Part shown: in pieces, positions 1 to 10,996 of the stretch | Numbering within the stretch: position 1 is the first letter of the stretch | Layout: every line of letters begins with the position of its first letter | DNA from: Synergistaceae bacterium | GTDB lineage: Bacteria > Synergistota > Synergistia > Synergistales > Aminobacteriaceae | Length of the DNA: 64,000 bases | Direction: 5' to 3' | Assembly (NCBI GenBank): GCA_017450125.1 | Contig: JAFSWZ010000033.1 | Location: 1-64,000 of the forward strand | Notes under the pieces: model-generated | Databases searched by the model: none | Told to the model about the DNA's origin: nothing | Seen by the model: the letters and a program-made list of their open reading frames with translations, nothing else | Position numbers and translations under genes: made by a program

Positions 1-3000
1 ACTACTCCGGCACACAGGCCTGCAAAGCCCTGCGTTCTCTGGGCTACGAGATCGTCCTCGTGAACTCCAACCCCGCAACGATAATGACCGACCCCGAGAT
101 GGCCGACATAACCTACATCGAACCCCTTAACCCTGAACGTCTCGAAGCAATCATAGCCCGCGAACGTCCTGATGCCCTCCTCCCGAACTTAGGGGGGCAG
201 TCAGGCCTGAACCTTTGCGCCGAACTCAACAAGGCCGGTATTCTGGAGAAGTACGGCGTTGAAGTCATCGGCGTTCAGGCGGACGCAATAGAGCGCGGTG
301 AAGACCGTGTAGAGTTCAAGAAGACGATGGAAGCCCTCAATATCGACATGGCACGTTCGAAGGCGGCGGAGTCGGTTGATGAGGCTCTGGCGATTGCTGA
401 GGAGCTGGGTTATCCCGTCGTCCTGAGACCTGCCTACACGATGGGAGGAGCAGGAGGAGGCCTCGTGTACAACCGCGACGAACTCCGCACAGTCTGCGAG
501 CGCGGTCTTCAGGCCAGCATAGTGCATCAGGTTCTCGTTGAAGAGTCAGTGCTGGGCTGGGAGGAGCTGGAACTTGAGGTCGTGCGCGACAAGGACAACA
601 ACATGATAACCGTGTGCTTCATCGAGAACGTTGACCCGATGGGAGTACACACGGGGGATTCGTTCTGCGTTGCACCGATGCTCACAATCAGCAAGGAACT
701 TCAGGCACGTCTTCAGGAGCAGGCGTACCGCATCGTTGAACACATCGGCGTAATCGGCGGGACTAACGTACAGTTTGCGCATGACCCGAAGACTGACAGG
801 GTCATAGTGATTGAGATTAACCCCCGAACGTCGCGTTCAAGTGCTCTTGCGTCGAAGGCTACGGGATTCCCGATAGCTCTAGTGTCGGCGAAGCTGGCGG
901 CCGGTCTCTCTCTGAGCGATATACCTTGCGGGCACTATGGCACTCTCGACAAGTACAAGCCCGGCGGTGATTACGTTGTGGTGAAGTTTGCGCGGTGGGC
1001 ATTCGAGAAGTTCAAGGGCGTAGAGGACAAGCTGGGGACGCAGATGCGCGCTGTCGGTGAAGTAATGAGCATCGGCAAGAACTTCCGCGAGGCGATACAG
1101 AAGGCTATACGCTCCCTCGAGAAGGACAGGTACGGCTTGGGCTTCGCAAAGAATTTCCACGAGCTCACGAAGGACGAACTGCTTGAACTGTTAGAGTATC
1201 CGACGAGCGAAAGATACTTTGTGATTTACGAGGCATTGAGGAAGGGTGCGACGGTCGAGGAGATTCACAGGCTGACTCACGTAAAACGCTACTTCCTTGA
1301 AGAGTTCAAGGCACTCGTTGACGAAGAGGAACACATACTAACCTTCAAGGGAGCAGAAGTGCCTGATGATGTGTTAGCTCAGGCCAAGAAGGACGGCTTT
1401 GCTGATAAGTACCTTGCGAAACTGTTAGAGGTCAGCGAGCAGAGCATCAGGGAGCGCAGAGAAGCATTAGGCATCGTTGAGGCGTGGGAGGGTGTTCACG
1501 TCAGCGGTACTCAGGACGGAGCTTACTACTACTCAAGCTACAACAAGCTGACCGGCAAGAACATAGTCTCCGGCAAACGCAAAGTTATGATTCTCGGAGG
1601 CGGTCCGAACAGAATCGGGCAGGGCATAGAGTTCGACTATTGCTGCGTGCACGCGGCGCAGTCGTTGAAGAAGCTCGGCTTTGAGACAATCATAGTGAAC
1701 TGCAACCCCGAGACGGTCAGCACAGACTACGACACGTCAGACAAGCTCTACTTTGAGCCTCTGACCCTTGAGGACGTGCTCAGCATTTACCGTGAAGAAC
1801 AGCCCGTAGGAGTCATTGCGCAGTTCGGAGGGCAGACACCGCTGAACCTTGCGAGTGAGCTCGAGCGCAACGTCGTGAAGATTCTGGGCACGTCCCCCGA
1901 AATTATCGACCTTGCGGAGGACAGAGGACGCTTCAAGGCCGTCATGGACGAGCTGGATATCCCCATGCCGGAGTCAGGAATGGCCGCAACCCTCGAAGAA
2001 GCTCACGCTGTGGCGAACCACATCGGCTATCCCGTGATGGTGAGGCCGTCATATGTTCTGGGCGGGCGCGGAATGGAGATAGTCTACGATGAAGCCAGCC
2101 TCGAGAGTTATGTTAAGGCGGCTGTAGGTGTAACTCCTGACCGTCCCATACTGATAGACCGTTTCCTGAATCACGCCCTCGAGTGTGAGGCAGATGCTAT
2201 CTGCGATGGAACACACGCCTACGTTCCGGCCGTAATGGAACACATAGAGCTTGCGGGGATTCATTCGGGGGACAGCGCGTGCTTCCTTCCGTCGAGGCAC
2301 ATTTCACCCGAAGCGTTGAACACCATCAAGGACTACACGAGGAAGATTGCTGAGGCAATGCACGTCGTCGGACTGATGAATATACAGTACGCGATAGAGA
2401 AGGGCAAAATCTTCGTCCTTGAAGCCAACCCCAGAGCCTCACGCACTGTGCCTCTGGTCTCGAAAGTCTGCGGCATCCGCATGGTTCCCCTCGCAGTCGA
2501 GGCGATTACCCGCGAACTCACGGGCAGGCCGTCGCCGCTCGAGACACTCGGCGAGAGGACGATACCCTACTACGGCGTGAAGGAGTCCGTGTTCCCGTTC
2601 AACATGTTTCAGGAGGTTGACCCTGTGCTCGGCCCGGAAATGCGCTCAACCGGCGAAGTGCTGGGGTTAGCGTCAATGCCCGGCGAAGCGTTCTTCAAGG
2701 CAGAAGAGGCCGCAGGAGGTCAGCTCCCGATGAGCGGAACGGTCTTGATGGCGGTCAGCGACTCCGACAAGAAGGCGATGATCCCGATTGCGCAGAAATT
2801 CAGCTACGCGGGCTTCAGGATTCTCGCCACACCTGGAACGTACGAATCCCTCAGCAATGCAGGCGTTGAATGTGAATGCATAGGTGCGGGACGGCCTGAC
2901 GTTCTCGACCACGTCATCAACGGCCAAGTCCAGATGATCATCAACACTCCGCGCGAGAAGGCACTTACTACGTCGGGAAGTGCTCTGCGTCGCGGGGCGG

Positions 3001-3137
3001 TGAAGATGCGCATCCCGTACGTTACTACGCTTGCGGCGGCAGATGCTGCCATCGAAGGCATAATGACCGTGAAGGCAAAGGGCACGAACGCACAATCTCT
3101 TAAGTCAATCAAGGAATGGCACAACTTGATTCACTGA
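1..3137 (+). CDS. carB: Carbamoyl-phosphate synthase large subunit, 5' end outside window
   Basis: Makes carbamoyl phosphate from bicarbonate, ATP and glutamine-derived ammonia for arginine and pyrimidine synthesis, together with CarA, which is not in the window. The reading frame is open from base 3 and already encodes conserved CarB sequence (YSGTQACKALRSLGY) before the first GTG at 60, so the gene starts upstream. The two ATP-grasp halves are visible: the first has RPAYTMGGAGGG, the second starts after GGGPNRIGQGIEFDYCC and has RPSYVLGGRGM. A C-terminal MGS-like allosteric domain follows (AGFRILATPGTYESL onward). About 1044 residues are present of the usual 1060-1080. It looks intact, and a hairpin terminator follows the stop. 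Confidence 0.97.
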   Translation, partial: YSGTQACKALRSLGYEIVLVNSNPATIMTDPEMADITYIEPLNPERLEAIIARERPDALLPNLGGQSGLNLCAELNKAGILEKYGVEVIGVQADAIERGEDRVEFKKTMEALNIDMARSKAAESVDEALAIAEELGYPVVLRPAYTMGGAGGGLVYNRDELRTVCERGLQASIVHQVLVEESVLGWEELELEVVRDKDNNMITVCFIENVDPMGVHTGDSFCVAPMLTISKELQARLQEQAYRIVEHIGVIGGTNVQFAHDPKTDRVIVIEINPRTSRSSALASKATGFPIALVSAKLAAGLSLSDIPCGHYGTLDKYKPGGDYVVVKFARWAFEKFKGVEDKLGTQMRAVGEVMSIGKNFREAIQKAIRSLEKDRYGLGFAKNFHELTKDELLELLEYPTSERYFVIYEALRKGATVEEIHRLTHVKRYFLEEFKALVDEEEHILTFKGAEVPDDVLAQAKKDGFADKYLAKLLEVSEQSIRERREALGIVEAWEGVHVSGTQDGAYYYSSYNKLTGKNIVSGKRKVMILGGGPNRIGQGIEFDYCCVHAAQSLKKLGFETIIVNCNPETVSTDYDTSDKLYFEPLTLEDVLSIYREEQPVGVIAQFGGQTPLNLASELERNVVKILGTSPEIIDLAEDRGRFKAVMDELDIPMPESGMAATLEEAHAVANHIGYPVMVRPSYVLGGRGMEIVYDEASLESYVKAAVGVTPDRPILIDRFLNHALECEADAICDGTHAYVPAVMEHIELAGIHSGDSACFLPSRHISPEALNTIKDYTRKIAEAMHVVGLMNIQYAIEKGKIFVLEANPRASRTVPLVSKVCGIRMVPLAVEAITRELTGRPSPLETLGERTIPYYGVKESVFPFNMFQEVDPVLGPEMRSTGEVLGLASMPGEAFFKAEEAAGGQLPMSGTVLMAVSDSDKKAMIPIAQKFSYAGFRILATPGTYESLSNAGVECECIGAGRPDVLDHVINGQVQMIINTPREKALTTSGSALRRGAVKMRIPYVTTLAAADAAIEGIMTVKAKGTNAQSLKSIKEWHNLIH

Positions 3138-3150
3138 ACTATAATGATAG

Positions 3151-3181
3151 CCTCCCTTGACACGAGGGGGGTAATTTTTTT
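3151..3181 (+). terminator. Rho-independent terminator after carB
   Basis: Six-base arms CCTCCC and GGGGGG (one G-U pair) around a nine-base loop are followed by TAATTTTTTT. It lies 14 bases after the carB stop and separates carB from the dipeptidase gene. Confidence 0.75.
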
Positions 3182-3196
3182 ATGGAGGCAATCACA

Positions 3197-3889
3197 ATGA
3201 GAAGCAAACTTTTTGTTGTCGCGGCACTTGTGCTGTGCTGCGCTGTCCCGTCGTTCGGTGCGAATCCTAAAGACTCGTCGGGGTTCGTGTACCTTGCGGA
3301 GGCTGTACCTGATGCCATCCTCGAGATACGCTACTACTCAACCTATAACTTTGTGGGCGAGAGGATTGACGGGTACGTTGAGCCTGTTGCGATGCTCACG
3401 AAGGAGGCCGCAAAAGCGTTGAAGGCAGTCAGCGATGAGCTCATCACGATGGGCTACCGTCTGAAGATCTACGACGCATACCGTCCGCAGAAGGCCGTCA
3501 ACCACTTCGAACGCTGGGCAAGAGACCTCAAGGATACCAAGATGAAGCCGTACTTCTACCCTGAGCTGGACAAGTCCGTTCTGTTCGATCAGGGTTACAT
3601 TGCGCACAGGTCAGGCCACAGCAGGGGAAGCACCTTAGACCTTACGCTGTTCGACATGAACACGGAAAAAGAAGTAGACATGGGCGGAACGTTCGACTAC
3701 TTCGGCGGAATGTCGCACCCCGACTACAAGGGCATAACTCCCGCACAGTACAGCAACAGGATGCTTCTCCGCGAAGTCATGACCAAGCACGGCTTCAAGC
3801 CCCTGAATACAGAGTGGTGGCACTTCACGCTGAAGGACGAGCCTTACCCCGACACGTACTTTGAGTTTGAAGTCAAGCAGGATCAATGA
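3197..3889 (+). CDS. Exported D-alanyl-D-alanine dipeptidase, VanX/DdpX type (M15D)
   Basis: Predicted zinc dipeptidase cleaving D-Ala-D-Ala, most likely for recycling of peptidoglycan-derived dipeptide. The family signature is present: SGHSRGSTLDLTL (zinc His and Asp, about residues 141-148) and EWWHF near 206 (catalytic Glu and third zinc His). A Sec signal peptide (about 22 residues, ending SFGA) puts it in the periplasm. The ATG at 3197 is preferred to the upstream in-frame ATG at 3182, because GGAGG at 3184-3188 sits eight bases before it and would otherwise lie inside the gene. The last four bases overlap the next gene (ATGA). There are no vanA/vanH-like neighbours, so resistance is not implied. 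Confidence 0.88.
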   Translation: MRSKLFVVAALVLCCAVPSFGANPKDSSGFVYLAEAVPDAILEIRYYSTYNFVGERIDGYVEPVAMLTKEAAKALKAVSDELITMGYRLKIYDAYRPQKAVNHFERWARDLKDTKMKPYFYPELDKSVLFDQGYIAHRSGHSRGSTLDLTLFDMNTEKEVDMGGTFDYFGGMSHPDYKGITPAQYSNRMLLREVMTKHGFKPLNTEWWHFTLKDEPYPDTYFEFEVKQDQ

Positions 3890-4703
3890 AGGCAGACTAC
3901 CACGTCCACAGCAATTACAGCGACGACAGCAGCACACCTATGCGTGCTCAGGCGGAACAGGCAGTGAAGTTAGGGCTCGATGAGCTCTGCTTCACTGACC
4001 ATGTAGATTACGGCGTGAAGTTCGACCACTATGACCCCAGAAGCCTGACGCATCTGGCTAACGTGGATTACTCGCGATATTTCGGGGAACTTGGCCAAGT
4101 CCGCGAGGAGTTCTCCCCTCGTCTCACGGTTCGTGCGGGGCTGGAGTTCGGGGTACAGACGCACACGATACCTGACTACGAGAGGCTGTACAGACAGTAC
4201 CGCGACAAGTTAGACTTTGTGCTGTTGAGCATTCACGAGATTGACAACATGGAGCTGTGGGGGCACGAGTACCAGCAGGGCAAGACGCAGGCAGAATACA
4301 CGCGCATCTACTACGAAGAACTGTTGAAGATTGTTCGGAGCTATCATGACTACTCCGTGCTGGCACATGTTGACCTGATAGCGCGCTACGACGGAAAGAA
4401 AGCGTATCCTTTCGCGAAGGTGCGGGACATCGTCGCGGAGGTTCTGAGGACAGCGATTGACGACGGAAAAGGCATCGAGCTGAACACGTCGAGCTGGCGT
4501 TACGGGCTCGATGACACAACGCCGTGCCGTGAGATTCTGCGGCTGTACCGTGAGCTTGGCGGAGAGATTCTGACGCTCGGGAGCGACGCACACAACACAG
4601 GGTATCTTGCTGACCATTTCGAGGAGGCGCGGGAGATATTGCGGGGGCTGGGCTATCGCAGGTTTTGTACGTTCGAGAAGATGAGGCCTATCTTTCACGA
4701 GTT

Positions 4704-4707
<4 letters not shown>
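3886..4707 (+). CDS. PHP-domain phosphatase, histidinol-phosphatase (HisK) family
   Basis: Metal-dependent phosphoesterase of the PHP family. The N-terminal HVHSNYSDDSS gives the first HxH metal ligands; FTDHVD, GLEFG, LLSIHEID, LAHVDLI and SDAHN supply the usual remaining ligands. At 273 residues it matches stand-alone HisK-type histidinol-phosphate phosphatases, but no his genes are nearby, so histidinol phosphate as substrate is an inference. It starts inside the dipeptidase stop (ATGA), so the two are probably translated together. It ends with TAG, showing that TAG is used as a normal stop here. The stop lies in the left arm of the inverted repeat before the beta-glucoside operon. Confidence 0.85.
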
Positions 4708-6234
<1,527 letters not shown>

Positions 6235-6238
6235 GACG

Positions 6239-8095
6239 ATGGCAAATTTGGACTATGAGCAGATAGCGTACGATGTTGTTATGGCTGTCGGCGGTCCTGA
6301 CAACATCAAGGCAGTAGCCCACTGCATGACGAGGATACGTTTTCTGCTGAATGACCCGAAGAAGGCAAACACTACTGACGTTAAGGCGGTCGGAGGAGTT
6401 CTCGGAGTTTTCGACGCAACAGGGACGAGCGGCGAATACATGGTGATACTCGGCCAGCATCTGCTTCCTGTTTACGAGGCAGTGATCAAGAAGTTCAAGT
6501 TCACGGAGGGCGCGGCGGTCAACGAGAATCTTGACGACGTGAAGAAGCCTCTCACGGTCAGCGGGGTAATCTCCGACACGATAGGGTTCATCTCCGCGTC
6601 AGTAGCTCCGTGCGTTCCGGGACTTATTGCGGGCGGTATGCTGAAAGTCTTTCTGCTGCTGGGAACATTATTGTCCTCGACGTTTGCGGGCACAGGCGTG
6701 TACCGTCTGCTGAGTATTGCGGCTGATGCACCGTTCTACTTCCTGCCGGTGTTCGTTGCGTACGGAGCGGCGGCAAAGCTCGGAGGAACTCCTGCCTATG
6801 CGATGATCTGCGCGCTCTCTCTCCTCCACAACAACTGGCTTGCCATCCTCAGCGCGAAAGAACCCATCACGATGCTGATGGTTCCTGTGAGGCTCATGAG
6901 CTATTCCGGCTCGCTTGTGCCCGCGTTGTTGCTGTCGTGGTGCGCGGGGAAAGTCGAGAAGTGGCTCAACAAAGTAGTACCCGGAATCTTCAAGGCAATC
7001 TTCGTAGGAATGGGCACGGTAGCTATCACGATGATATTGGGCTTCACAATTCTTGCACCTCTGGGCGGCTACTTGGGAATCTACATCGGCAACTTCTTCG
7101 CGTTCCTGGCCGGAAACATCGGCTTCATCACCGTCGGAGTTCTTGCGTGCGTCCTGCCCTGGCTCATCATTGCGGGAATGCACCACGCGTTAGTGCCCTT
7201 CATGGCGCAGTCAATCTCAAATCCCGGCTATGATGCGATTTTCCGTCCTGCGTTCCTGCTCCACAACATGTCGGAAGGCGGAGCGTGCTTAGGTTCAGCC
7301 CTGCGCGAGAAAGATCCCGAGAAGCGTGCGGAGATATTCTCTCTGGGAATCGGCTGTATCTTTGCGGGAGTAACTGAGCCTGCGATTTACGGCAACAACC
7401 TTCCGAAGAAAACCCCCATGTACGGAGTTATGGCCGGAGGAGCTGCTGGAGGAATTGTCGCGGGGTTCTTGGGAGCAAGAGCGTACGTTATGGGTTACTC
7501 GACGATTCTTGCTGTGCCGATTTTCCAGGACACGATCATTGCGATATTGACGGCTGTAGCTGTGGCGATAGTTGTTGCGGCAATCGTGGCCTTCGCGCTG
7601 GGCGGCAAAGAGGCTTCCGCAAGCAAGACCATCGACGCGGCCAAGAATATGCTTTACGCTCCTGTTACGGGCAAATACATCACGCTGAAGGAGATCGGCG
7701 ACGGTGTGTTCTCTGAGGGAATGCTGGGGCAGGGCTGCGGTGTAATTCCCGAGAGCACGACGGTGTGCTCGCCCGTGAACGGCGAAGTTATCTCGATTGC
7801 GGACTCACTTCACGCGCTCGGAATAAAGTCCGACGACGGAGCGGAGATTCTGATTCACGTCGGGCTTGACACTGTTGCGATGAAAGGACAGGGCTTCAAG
7901 CCTCTCGTGAAGACCGGGGACAAGGTGAAAGCCGGGCAGGAAGTTCTGAGGTTCGACTTGGGAGCGATTGCGGCGGCGGGTCATCCTGCGACGACGGCGA
8001 TAATCATCACGAACTCTGACGACTGCAGGCTGATGGACTTCAAGACCGGCGAGCGTTACGAGAGCGGCGAGATTTTCGGGACGGTTGAGGTGTAA
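6239..8095 (+). CDS. PTS beta-glucoside transporter, EIIBCA fusion
   Basis: Imports and phosphorylates beta-glucosides using phosphoenolpyruvate via EI and HPr, which are not in the window. Domain order is B-C-A. EIIB has the phosphocysteine in AHCMTRIRF (Cys29). EIIC is a multi-span membrane domain (about residues 110-460) with GVTEPAIYG. EIIA at the C-terminus carries the phosphohistidine in ILIHVGLDTV (about residue 540). The frame extends back to 6194, but ATG 6239 is chosen because GGGAGGAG (6224-6231) lies just upstream and the protein then begins directly with the EIIB fold. Length is 619 residues and intact. Confidence 0.95.
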   Translation: MANLDYEQIAYDVVMAVGGPDNIKAVAHCMTRIRFLLNDPKKANTTDVKAVGGVLGVFDATGTSGEYMVILGQHLLPVYEAVIKKFKFTEGAAVNENLDDVKKPLTVSGVISDTIGFISASVAPCVPGLIAGGMLKVFLLLGTLLSSTFAGTGVYRLLSIAADAPFYFLPVFVAYGAAAKLGGTPAYAMICALSLLHNNWLAILSAKEPITMLMVPVRLMSYSGSLVPALLLSWCAGKVEKWLNKVVPGIFKAIFVGMGTVAITMILGFTILAPLGGYLGIYIGNFFAFLAGNIGFITVGVLACVLPWLIIAGMHHALVPFMAQSISNPGYDAIFRPAFLLHNMSEGGACLGSALREKDPEKRAEIFSLGIGCIFAGVTEPAIYGNNLPKKTPMYGVMAGGAAGGIVAGFLGARAYVMGYSTILAVPIFQDTIIAILTAVAVAIVVAAIVAFALGGKEASASKTIDAAKNMLYAPVTGKYITLKEIGDGVFSEGMLGQGCGVIPESTTVCSPVNGEVISIADSLHALGIKSDDGAEILIHVGLDTVAMKGQGFKPLVKTGDKVKAGQEVLRFDLGAIAAAGHPATTAIIITNSDDCRLMDFKTGERYESGEIFGTVEV

Positions 8096-8125
8096 CGGAA
8101 TGATGGTGTGCTGGCGACGCAGTCT

Positions 8126-8157
8126 GTGAAGGTGTTGCCCGTTCGGCAGGCCTTCAC
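8126..8157 (+). repeat. Hairpin downstream of the PTS gene
   Basis: GTGAAGG (8126-8132) pairs with CCTTCAC (8151-8157), and inside it TGCC (8136-8139) pairs with GGCA (8145-8148). No T tract follows, so it is not a terminator by itself. It may stabilise the 3' end upstream of the terminator at 8180. Confidence 0.4.
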
Positions 8158-8179
8158 GGTCAACAAACCCGCCCACCCA

Positions 8180-8207
8180 CCCCCCTTATGCGATGGGGGG
8201 TATTTTT
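8180..8207 (+). terminator. Rho-independent terminator of the beta-glucoside operon
   Basis: CCCCCC (8180-8185), a nine-base loop and GGGGGG (8195-8200) are followed by TATTTTT. It closes the GH1-PTS operon before the decayed island. Confidence 0.8.
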
Positions 8208-8214
8208 GTGCACA

Positions 8215-8243
8215 TTGTCATTCATAGTCTCCTATGATATTAT
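8215..8243 (+). promoter_or_regulatory. Sigma-70-type promoter of the amidohydrolase pseudogene
   Basis: TTGTCA (8215-8220) and TATTAT (8238-8243) are separated by exactly 17 bases, followed by AAGGAGG and a GTG start at 8280. It is one of the best promoter matches in the window, although the gene behind it is broken. Confidence 0.65.
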
Positions 8244-8279
8244 CCGCGCATCCCATTTTGCTTTAAGGAGGCTCGTCCC

Positions 8280-9073
8280 GTGAAATTAATAACGCTTGAG
8301 GAACACTTCACTTCCCCCGAAATCATGGCGGAAAACAGCAGGTACACTCCTCCTCCGACAAACCAGCCCAAAGAGCTGATAGAGTTCTACAAGTCCCGCA
8401 CGGCTTTCGGCGAAGCACTGCTGGACATCGAGAAGTTGCGGCTTCCCTTCATGGACAGGCAGAAAATCACAATGCAGGTTCTCTCATACACGTCTCCTGT
8501 GTCAGACAAAGTTCCTCCCTCTGAGACAGTGAGAATCTGTTCACGCGCTAATGACATCCTCGCCGAACGCATAGCAGAACACCCGGACAGGTTCGCGGGC
8601 TTCGCAACTCTCCCGATTCTGCGGGGCACTCTTGGCCGGACAGTTTCAGGGGCACTTCTACGATGAGCCTCAGTTCTTCCCGATCTTCGCCCGTGCCGCA
8701 GAACTTGATGTGCTGGTGTACTTTCACCCCGCAGTCATCAATCCAATGATTCAGGATTACTACTTCAAGTCGCCGAGCTGGGACATCATCACCGCAGGAG
8801 AATTCGCCTCCGCAGATTACAGGCCTGAAGAAATACCCGTCAGAGTACTACAAGGAGAATGTTTATCTCACGCCAAGCGGGATATTCTCGGAGATGCAGT
8901 CAGAGTACCTCGTCAAACTCATGGGTGCAGAACATGTACTCTATGCTGTCGATTATCCTTACATGCAACCAGAGAACACGTATGACTTTCTCGCGGGCTC
9001 AAACCTCACGCAGGAGCAGAAGGAACTGATAGCGTACAAGAACGCAGAAAGAATCTTGCACATCCATGCATAA
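8280..9073 (+). pseudogene. Amidohydrolase (Amidohydro_2, decarboxylase-like), broken by internal losses
   Basis: Three fragments of one TIM-barrel amidohydrolase of the ACMS/resorcylate-decarboxylase type lie in three successive frames. The first (8280-about 8625) begins MKLITLEEHFTSPEI and reaches HPDRFAGFATLPI. The second (from 8632) has GHFYDEPQFFPIFARAAELDV and YFHPA. The third (from 8825 to TAA 9071) reads LKKYPSEYYKENVYL, MGAEHVLYAVDYPY and NAERILHIH. Compared with the family, about 30 residues are missing at the first junction and some 60 (including the GHxGE metal/catalytic region) at the second. Start is GTG with a good ribosome site and promoter. The end overlaps the MarR-type gene. 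No working enzyme is expected. Confidence 0.85.
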
Positions 9074-9494
9074 CCACACCAACAAGATAGCTATACTCAT
9101 CAAGAAGTTAAGCCTCGAGATAGACAAGCTCTCTAACCCGATACTTGAACCGCACGATATCACACATTCGCAGTTCAAGGTTCTCAAGTACCTGCTGATG
9201 AACCATGAAGAGCCAGTGAGGCAGGTTGATATTGAGCATTATTTCTCGATGACTAACCCCACTGTAACGGGACTCGTCCAGACGCTGGAGAAGAAGGGGC
9301 TTATCGAGCGCAAGACCAACCCCAGCGACAACAGGAGCAAGATTATCTGTCCAACGCAGAAAACGCTAGACATGAAGGAGCTGTTGTACAGTCTCGGGGA
9401 ACAGCTGGAAGAGGCTTTGACGGGAGTCCTGACTTCTGATGAGAAGCAGGAACTATTGACGCTGTTGAACAAATTGCTTATGAGGCAGTCATGA
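9066..9494 (+). CDS. MarR-family transcriptional regulator
   Basis: A 142-residue winged-helix regulator. The recognition region reads FSMTNPTVTGLVQTLEKKGL and the wing has ERKTNPSDNRSKI, both typical of MarR; the ends are the helical dimerisation parts. It overlaps the 3' end of the amidohydrolase remnant and its stop overlaps the next start (ATGA at 9491), so it was probably co-expressed with both neighbours. MarR proteins usually respond to small aromatic or oxidant signals and repress their own operon. The ligand here is unknown. The gene appears intact, unlike its neighbours. Confidence 0.88.
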   Translation: MHNHTNKIAILIKKLSLEIDKLSNPILEPHDITHSQFKVLKYLLMNHEEPVRQVDIEHYFSMTNPTVTGLVQTLEKKGLIERKTNPSDNRSKIICPTQKTLDMKELLYSLGEQLEEALTGVLTSDEKQELLTLLNKLLMRQS

Positions 9495-10330
9495 TAAACA
9501 TTAATAGGTTAGGGCTCGGCTGTATGGGAATGAACTTGCGGAGGAATCCCGAACGCTCGATAGCAACGGTACACGCCGCGCTCGATGCGGGAATAACTTT
9601 CCTGAACACCGGCAACTTCTACCAGTGCGGAGAAAGCGAGATGGTACTTGGCCAGGCGTTGAAGGGTATTCCGAGAGACAGCTATTTTCTGTCGGTGAAG
9701 TTCGGGGTACTGTTCGAGCCGTCAGGGAGAATCTACGGGCTTGACGTTCACCCGTTCCACATCAAGGCACAGCTGACGTACTCGCTTCACAGGTTGGGGC
9801 TTGAGTACGTTGACCTCTACCAGCCATCGCGGATGGACAGCGCAATACCCGTTGAGGACATCATAGGGGAGCTGGCAGACCTCAAACAGGCTGGCTATAT
9901 CCGCAACATCGGGATGACGGAGATTGACGCAGAGACACTAAGGCGCGCGCACGGGGTTCAGGGGCACGGACTGTTGAATGACAGGACATTAGAGGGAAAA
10001 GCATCGAGCGCAATGGTCTCACCTGCTCTCTCGCCGGAGAACCTGCCGAAGAACTTGCCCTTAGTGCGGGCGTTAAAGGATTTCGCCGACAGCAAGGGAG
10101 TAACGTTGAGCCAGCTGATGACGGTCTGGGCTCTCACTCAGTGCCCGGACACAATGAGCCTCGTCGGAACTACAAGCCCCGAGCACTTGCAGAACAACAT
10201 TGACGCGCTGAAAGTTGAGCTTAGTGATGCGGACATGAAGGAGATAGAGGAGATTGCGGGCTCGCACAAAGTTTACGGAAGCGATATGCGCAGTCTCACA
10301 TTCAAGGACGGAAAACCCTTCAGGGGATAA
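9491..10330 (+). CDS. Aldo/keto reductase-like protein with altered catalytic residues and a central deletion
   Basis: Recognisable AKR barrel sequence: LGLGCMGMN at the start, ALDAGITFLNT, the Lys in LSVKFG (Lys70), LHRLGLEYVDLYQPSRMD and the C-terminal LVGTTSPEHLQNNIDAL cofactor region. Of the tetrad, Tyr44 and Lys70 are present, but the usual Asp is Asn39 and the usual His is Ser113. A related AKR subfamily also lacks that His (PAR in place of it), so this change may be old; the Asp change seems extra. After RRAHGVQ about 40-50 residues of the barrel are missing in frame. At 279 residues instead of about 320 it is probably non-functional as a reductase. ATGA overlap with the MarR gene. Confidence 0.75.
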   Translation: MININRLGLGCMGMNLRRNPERSIATVHAALDAGITFLNTGNFYQCGESEMVLGQALKGIPRDSYFLSVKFGVLFEPSGRIYGLDVHPFHIKAQLTYSLHRLGLEYVDLYQPSRMDSAIPVEDIIGELADLKQAGYIRNIGMTEIDAETLRRAHGVQGHGLLNDRTLEGKASSAMVSPALSPENLPKNLPLVRALKDFADSKGVTLSQLMTVWALTQCPDTMSLVGTTSPEHLQNNIDALKVELSDADMKEIEEIAGSHKVYGSDMRSLTFKDGKPFRG

Positions 10331-10357
10331 ACCGTAATACATTAAGGAGGTACTATC

Positions 10358-10993
10358 ATGAAGAAGTTACTTGTTGCGTTGTTGCTGGCTGTTGTGCTGT
10401 GCCCGGCAGTTTTTGCGGAGGATATTGCTCTGCCTGAGCCAGTGAAGACCGGCGGGATTCCTGTTGTTGATGCTGTTGCGGCCAGACAGTCGGCGCGTGA
10501 TTTTGTCGACGGAGATATTACGATGCAGCAGCTCTCTAACCTGCTCTGGGTTGCCGGAGGGATCAACCGCGAGGACGGAAGGCTGACCTACGCCACAGCG
10601 ATGAACACGCAGGACATGATAATTTACGCGTTCACGAGCAAAGCAGTCTACAGGTACAACCCTCAAGGCCACACGGTAACACTGATTGCTGAAGGCGATT
10701 ACCGCAAACTGACGGGAGGACAGCCGTTTGTAGCGAAGGCAGTTGTTGATCTGCTGTACATTCAGGACGTGGGGAAGTGGCCGGAAGGAGGACGCGTAAC
10801 ATCGGCAGAGATTCTTAACTGCGGCTTTGCACACGCGGGGCTGTCGATGCAGAACGTGTACCTTTACGCGGCATCGCTCGGCTGGGGAGCAAGGACGCGC
10901 ATGAACTTCGACCGCGAAGGACTCACCAAGCTGCTCGGTCTCACTGAGAGGCACAACTTCACGCTGATGCAGTGCGTAGGCCCGAAACCCTAA
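10358..10993 (+). CDS. Exported nitroreductase-like protein (SagB/ThcOx type)
   Basis: FMN-dependent oxidoreductase fold of the nitroreductase superfamily with an N-terminal signal peptide (MKKLLVALLLAVVLCPAVFA), so it acts outside the cytoplasm. Visible family segments are AARQSARDF (FMN phosphate contact), LSNLLWVAGGINR, TYATAMNTQD, the central VVDLLYIQD and GLSMQNVYLYAASLGWG. At 211 residues it has the family length and is one of the few apparently intact genes in this island. Start is supported by AAGGAGG. The substrate is unknown. The next gene begins three bases after the stop. Confidence 0.8.
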   Translation: MKKLLVALLLAVVLCPAVFAEDIALPEPVKTGGIPVVDAVAARQSARDFVDGDITMQQLSNLLWVAGGINREDGRLTYATAMNTQDMIIYAFTSKAVYRYNPQGHTVTLIAEGDYRKLTGGQPFVAKAVVDLLYIQDVGKWPEGGRVTSAEILNCGFAHAGLSMQNVYLYAASLGWGARTRMNFDREGLTKLLGLTERHNFTLMQCVGPKP

Positions 10994-10996
10994 GCT

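Noticed and set aside
3140-3145. TATAAT near the carB stop as promoter of the dipeptidase gene
   Set aside because: A transcript from it would run straight into the terminator at 3151-3181, and no -35 box fits.
4124-4698. Two minus-strand frames opposite the PHP phosphatase gene
   Set aside because: Composition and lack of start signals mark them as shadows of the plus-strand gene.
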